Shown here in pieces: positions 6,363-8,735 of a DNA stretch of 8,735 bases. Position 1 is the first letter of the stretch. Every line of letters starts with the position of its first letter. Below the pieces are notes generated by a model. The model was not told where the DNA came from and did not search any database. It saw only the letters and a program-made list of their open reading frames with translations. Origin of the DNA: JAOUEA01 sp041287635 (GTDB lineage: Bacteria > Actinomycetota > UBA4738 > HRBIN12); contig JBGGNG010000058.1 of assembly GCA_041287635.1 (NCBI GenBank), forward strand, positions 1-8,735, written 5' to 3'. A program made the translations under genes and the position numbers.

Positions 6363-7066
6363 GCCGGGCACCGCTGGTAGCTGCGGTCCTCCTGGTGGCG
6401 CCCCTGCTCTTGGCAGCTGCCGATCCGTCGGGTGACGTCGGCCCATGCTCCAGGGTTCCGGCACGAGACGAGGCGACCGCGGCACCCGATCTCGTGCAGG
6501 CCCGTGGGGAGATCGTCGAACTCGGCACTTCGATCCGGTTCACGCTGCGCTTCGCAGAGCCGCTCGTGGTGCCCGACCGAGACGGCCGTCCGTTCCGCAT
6601 CGACGTGGTCCTGCTGGACCCAGACGTGCCAGCGGTGGACGCGGGCCTGTATCGGGACCTCAACCGGATCCTGCGCTACGACGCCGTCCCCGACGCCGTG
6701 ACGACGACGCTGCTCGTGCCCGAGGCCGGGCAGAGCCGGTTCCTGCCACCCACCATCGACGGCGAGACGTTCGTGCTGCAGGTGCCAGGGCGGACCGTGG
6801 TCGCCGACGAGGACGAGACCGGGACTTCGCCGGGACTCGTGCAGCTGCGATGGGGCGTCGTGGTCCGCGACGAGGGGTCCTGCGACCTGCTCGGGAACGG
6901 CCGCCCGACCGAGCCGCTCGTGGAGCGTGACGATGCGTCACCCGTGCCGATCGATGACCCCGTCGCGGTGGGGCCGGATCGTCGCCCGCTCCTCGTCGGT
7001 CTCGGCGCCCTCGTCGCGGTTGTCGGCGTCTCGATGCTCCGCCGCCGCGCCCGGAAGCACCCGTAG
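6359..7066 (+). CDS. Unrecognised exported protein with signal peptide and C-terminal membrane helix
   Basis: A 235-residue protein I cannot assign to a family. It begins with a probable signal peptide (hydrophobic run at about 5-21, then ADPSGD), has a central region of about 180 residues rich in alternating hydrophobic and charged residues that looks like beta structure, and ends with one hydrophobic helix (about 209-226, LLVGLGALVAVVGVSML) followed by a basic tail RRRARKHP. The likely arrangement is a domain outside the membrane with a short cytoplasmic tail. Two cysteines (C30 and one near residue 176) could form a disulfide. The 'DPSGD...DLVQARGEI' opening resembles the start of many secreted beta-sandwich domains, but this is only an impression. 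There is no LPxTG motif. The GTG start overlaps the phosphoesterase stop by four bases (GTGA), so translation is probably coupled and the two products may act together at the cell surface. Confidence 0.8.
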   Translation: MSRAPLVAAVLLVAPLLLAAADPSGDVGPCSRVPARDEATAAPDLVQARGEIVELGTSIRFTLRFAEPLVVPDRDGRPFRIDVVLLDPDVPAVDAGLYRDLNRILRYDAVPDAVTTTLLVPEAGQSRFLPPTIDGETFVLQVPGRTVVADEDETGTSPGLVQLRWGVVVRDEGSCDLLGNGRPTEPLVERDDASPVPIDDPVAVGPDRRPLLVGLGALVAVVGVSMLRRRARKHP

Positions 7067-7084
7067 CCTTCCCCGGCAGCCTCC

Positions 7085-8572
7085 TCAGACCGACGCGGGC
7101 TCATCCGCGCTCGGCGCTGTGATGTCGGCGGCTGCGGGCTCGACCGGGGCCGGCGGCTCGACCCAGTGGGCGTCGGGGAGCCCGTTCGCGACCTCGTCGC
7201 GCCACCACTGCTGGCCGCTCTCGGGGAGCGTGTAGATTGGATCGAAGTACACGTACTCGCGGTTGAGCGCCTCGGGGTCGTCGAACTCGATGCCGGTGCG
7301 GTAGTTCTTCGTCCAGTTCGAGATTCCGCGCTCTCGGTCGTAGCTCTTCAGCATGTGCACCCACCGCTTGCCGACGAACGGCACGTCGCAGATCACGCGG
7401 GGGGTCGCGAACCCCGGCATGTAGCCGAGCAGCTGGTACTGCAGGTCCTGGGCCTCACCGACCGACGTGCGCCAGTGCTCGGCGTTCGGGATCATGTCGC
7501 ACATGTAGAAGTAGTAGGGCATGATCTTCGCGTGATCGAGGAGCATGAAGCACAGCTCCAGAAGGTCGCCGGGCGACGTGTTCACGCCTCGCAGCAGGAC
7601 TCCCTGGTTCCGCACGTCCCGGAAGCCCGAGTCGAGCACCATACGTGCGGCGTCGCCCACGAGAGGGGTCACCTGTTGCGCGCAGTTCACGTGGGTGTGC
7701 AGCGCGATGTCGACGCCACGCTCGACGGCACGTGAGCCCATGCGATCGAAGGCGGCCTTCACGTCGTCCTGCAGGAAGTGCTGCGGGATGCCCATCAGGC
7801 CCTTCGTCGCGATGCGGATGTCGCGGATGTTCTCGATGTCGAGCAGCGACATCACGAAGCCCTCGAGTCGCTTGATCGGCACGTTGGCCATGTCGCCGCC
7901 GCTCACGACGACGTCGCGCACCTGAGGAGTCGCCCGCAGGTAGTCGAGCATCATGTCCCAACGCTCGTTCTGCTTGATCTCGAACTTGTACTTCAGCACC
8001 TGCAGCGTGTCGTTCCCGACGAGGTCCATCCGCGTGCAGTGTCCGCAGTACTGCGGGCAGGTCGGGATCATCTCCGCGAGCACCTTGGTGGGGTAACGAT
8101 GCGTCAGCCCTTCGACGGCCCACATGTCGGCCTCGTGCAGGGAGTCGCGAGAGGCCATGGGGTGTGAGGCCCACTCGGTCTCACGGTCGCTCAGCGCCGG
8201 CGCCATGTAACGGCGGACGCGGTCGGCTCGCAGGTCGTCTGCCTGCATCGTGTTGATCATCTGCGGCGGGATCAGCATGGACATCGTCGCGCGCTCTTCC
8301 TGGTCGCGGCGGATGTCTTCGAGCAGATCGTCGGTGAGGAAGTCGCCCAGCGCCTCCTTGAACTCCTTGAGGTTCTTCACGGAGTGCGCGCGCTGCCACT
8401 GCGCCGACTCCCACTGCTCCTTCGTGACGTCGCGATAGCCCGGAAGACGTGTCCATTCGGGCTCCGCGTACTCGCGCTGAACCGGGTAGTGGAATGGCTG
8501 GTCCTCGGCGGCGTGGGCGTGAGCCTCGCGATGGGCCGGACGGACGTTGTTCTCTTGCTCTCGGGCGCTCAC
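7085..8572 (-). CDS. kamA: KamA-family radical SAM aminomutase, probable L-lysine 2,3-aminomutase
   Basis: PLP- and SAM-dependent enzyme, 495 residues, expected to move the alpha-amino group of L-lysine to carbon 3, giving beta-lysine. The SAM cluster motif is C172-x3-C176-x2-C179 (CPQYCGHCTR); R181 matches the arginine that holds the lysine carboxylate in the Clostridium enzyme. 'SGGD' is at 224-227. Two aspartates that bind the substrate epsilon-amino group in known lysine mutases appear to be kept (D359 in 'MCDMIP' and D396 in 'CDVP'), which argues against a glutamate mutase. Differences: the 'DAPGGGGK' loop carrying the PLP lysine reads D396-V-P-F-V-G-K402, one residue shorter, and the PLP-phosphate segment is 'HRYPTK' where 'HRYPDR' is usual. 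It has a long N-terminal region (about 150 residues before the core) and an Ala/Pro/Glu-rich tail (about 472-495). The GTG start is fixed by AGGAGG seven bases upstream. No lysine fermentation or beta-lysine acetyltransferase gene is adjacent, so the product's fate is unknown. Specificity is inferred, the family is firm. Confidence 0.92.
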   Translation of the reverse strand: MSAREQENNVRPAHREAHAHAAEDQPFHYPVQREYAEPEWTRLPGYRDVTKEQWESAQWQRAHSVKNLKEFKEALGDFLTDDLLEDIRRDQEERATMSMLIPPQMINTMQADDLRADRVRRYMAPALSDRETEWASHPMASRDSLHEADMWAVEGLTHRYPTKVLAEMIPTCPQYCGHCTRMDLVGNDTLQVLKYKFEIKQNERWDMMLDYLRATPQVRDVVVSGGDMANVPIKRLEGFVMSLLDIENIRDIRIATKGLMGIPQHFLQDDVKAAFDRMGSRAVERGVDIALHTHVNCAQQVTPLVGDAARMVLDSGFRDVRNQGVLLRGVNTSPGDLLELCFMLLDHAKIMPYYFYMCDMIPNAEHWRTSVGEAQDLQYQLLGYMPGFATPRVICDVPFVGKRWVHMLKSYDRERGISNWTKNYRTGIEFDDPEALNREYVYFDPIYTLPESGQQWWRDEVANGLPDAHWVEPPAPVEPAAADITAPSADEPASV

Positions 8573-8579
8573 GGGGCCA

Positions 8580-8585
8580 CCTCCT
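8580..8585 (-). promoter_or_regulatory. Strong Shine-Dalgarno sequence of kamA
   Basis: AGGAGG on the minus strand, seven bases before the GTG at 8572. It is the only strong ribosome binding site in the window and decides the kamA start. It shows that kamA, unlike moaA, has a true 5' leader. Confidence 0.85.
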
Positions 8586-8668
8586 GCGTGTTCTCAGGCC
8601 AGAAAAACAGCATCCCCCGCGCGTTTCAGGATGTGGGAGGGTGCCTGGCGTTCCTTCGATGAGACCCA

Positions 8669-8697
8669 AGCATAACCGAAGGACGTTCGGTGAAACA
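8669..8697 (-). promoter_or_regulatory. Candidate kamA promoter with an operator filling the spacer
   Basis: On the minus strand TATGCT (8669-8674) is a good -10, and TGTTTC (8692-8697) is a weak -35 exactly 17 bases upstream. The 17-base spacer (8675-8691) is the imperfect palindrome ACCGAA-N5-TTCGGT. A protein bound there would block RNA polymerase. Transcription would start near 8661-8662, giving a leader of about 90 bases before the kamA GTG. Motif matches only, no experimental support. Confidence 0.45.
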
Positions 8698-8724
8698 CGC
8701 TAGGAACCGAAGGATATCCGGTCA
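8674..8724. repeat. Two operator-like direct repeats (AACCGAAGGA...CGGT) upstream of kamA
   Basis: Two 20-base copies, 8674-8693 and 8705-8724, agree at 16 of 20 positions, including the first ten (AACCGAAGGA) and CGGT near the end. Their start-to-start distance is 31 bases, close to three helical turns, so bound proteins would lie on the same face of the DNA. The first copy holds the inverted repeat ACCGAA/TTCGGT. The core also occurs inverted at 8652-8658 (TCCTTCG), and CCGAAG recurs at the window edge (8730-8735). The layout suggests a dimeric repressor, for example of the TetR type, but the regulator is not in the window. Confidence 0.5.
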
Positions 8725-8735
8725 CCCACCCGAAG

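Noticed and set aside
4791..6485. 564-residue minus-strand open frame opposite the phosphoesterase
   Set aside because: It is antisense to a gene with full family motifs; its sequence is Val/Arg/Asp/His rich without domain features. The 520-residue frame opposite the sulfatase (3111-4673) was rejected for the same reason.
7067..7084. Terminator between the two convergent genes ending near 7066 and 7085
   Set aside because: The 18-base gap has no inverted repeat of useful length; a 5-bp CGCGG/CCGCG match lies inside the kamA coding end and is likely chance.
7085..8572. EpmB-type EF-P beta-lysylation or glutamate 2,3-aminomutase
   Set aside because: The protein is much longer than EpmB (about 340 residues), and the two Asp residues typical of lysine mutases appear kept where glutamate mutases have Lys and Asn.
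8603..8633. Possible attenuator hairpin in the kamA leader (CATCC/GGATG, then five U on the minus strand)
   Set aside because: The stem has only five pairs with a 13-base loop and three bases before the U-run, too weak to call; no lysine riboswitch features were recognised.

Overview
The window is a GC-rich, gene-dense stretch of bacterial chromosome. Several traits suggest Actinomycetota: strong G/C third-position bias, GTG starts, genes that start 7-8 bases after a TANNNT-type -10 element (likely leaderless transcripts), and the protein families present. An acidimicrobial or related environmental lineage would fit, but that is inference; no rRNA, tRNA or other taxonomic marker is present. 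Seven protein genes are supported, with almost no empty DNA between them. No CRISPR array, insertion sequence, tRNA or rRNA was seen.

Layout. (1) Bases 1-974 (+) are the 3' part of a peptide/nickel-type ABC transporter solute-binding protein. Its visible part carries an EF-hand-like calcium loop and eight cysteines. It ends at a perfect 14-bp hairpin (994-1025), which also faces the end of moaA. (2) 1051-2070 (-) is moaA, the first enzyme of molybdenum cofactor (Moco) synthesis. (3) Divergent from moaA, across 79 bases, starts a tight four-gene run on the + strand. It holds a two-domain Moco protein (MogA/MoaB-like domain fused to an XdhC/CoxI-like domain, 2150-3385), a secreted type I sulfatase (3387-4838), a membrane-anchored phosphoesterase of the phospholipase C/acid phosphatase AcpA family (4857-6362), and an unrecognised exported protein with a C-terminal membrane helix (6359-7066). 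(4) 7085-8572 (-) is a KamA-type lysine 2,3-aminomutase, convergent with the run and 18 bases away. Its upstream region (8573-8735) contains a strong ribosome binding site, a candidate promoter and spaced operator-like repeats.

How the genes may work together. moaA and the fused MogA-XdhC protein mark a Moco locus: MoaA starts pterin synthesis, the MogA domain adenylylates molybdopterin, and XdhC-type proteins deliver sulfurated Moco to xanthine dehydrogenase/CO dehydrogenase-type hydroxylases. No such hydroxylase and no moeA lie in the window, so the client enzyme is unknown. The sulfatase and phosphoesterase are both alkaline-phosphatase-superfamily exoenzymes, which suggests release of sulfate and phosphate from organic substrates outside the membrane. 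Their link to Moco is unexplained and may be only positional. The aminomutase seems to be a separate unit under its own control.

The points most worth following are the MogA-XdhC fusion, the spaced operators ahead of kamA, and the altered PLP-lysine loop of the aminomutase. I saw no clear evidence of a wholly new system.
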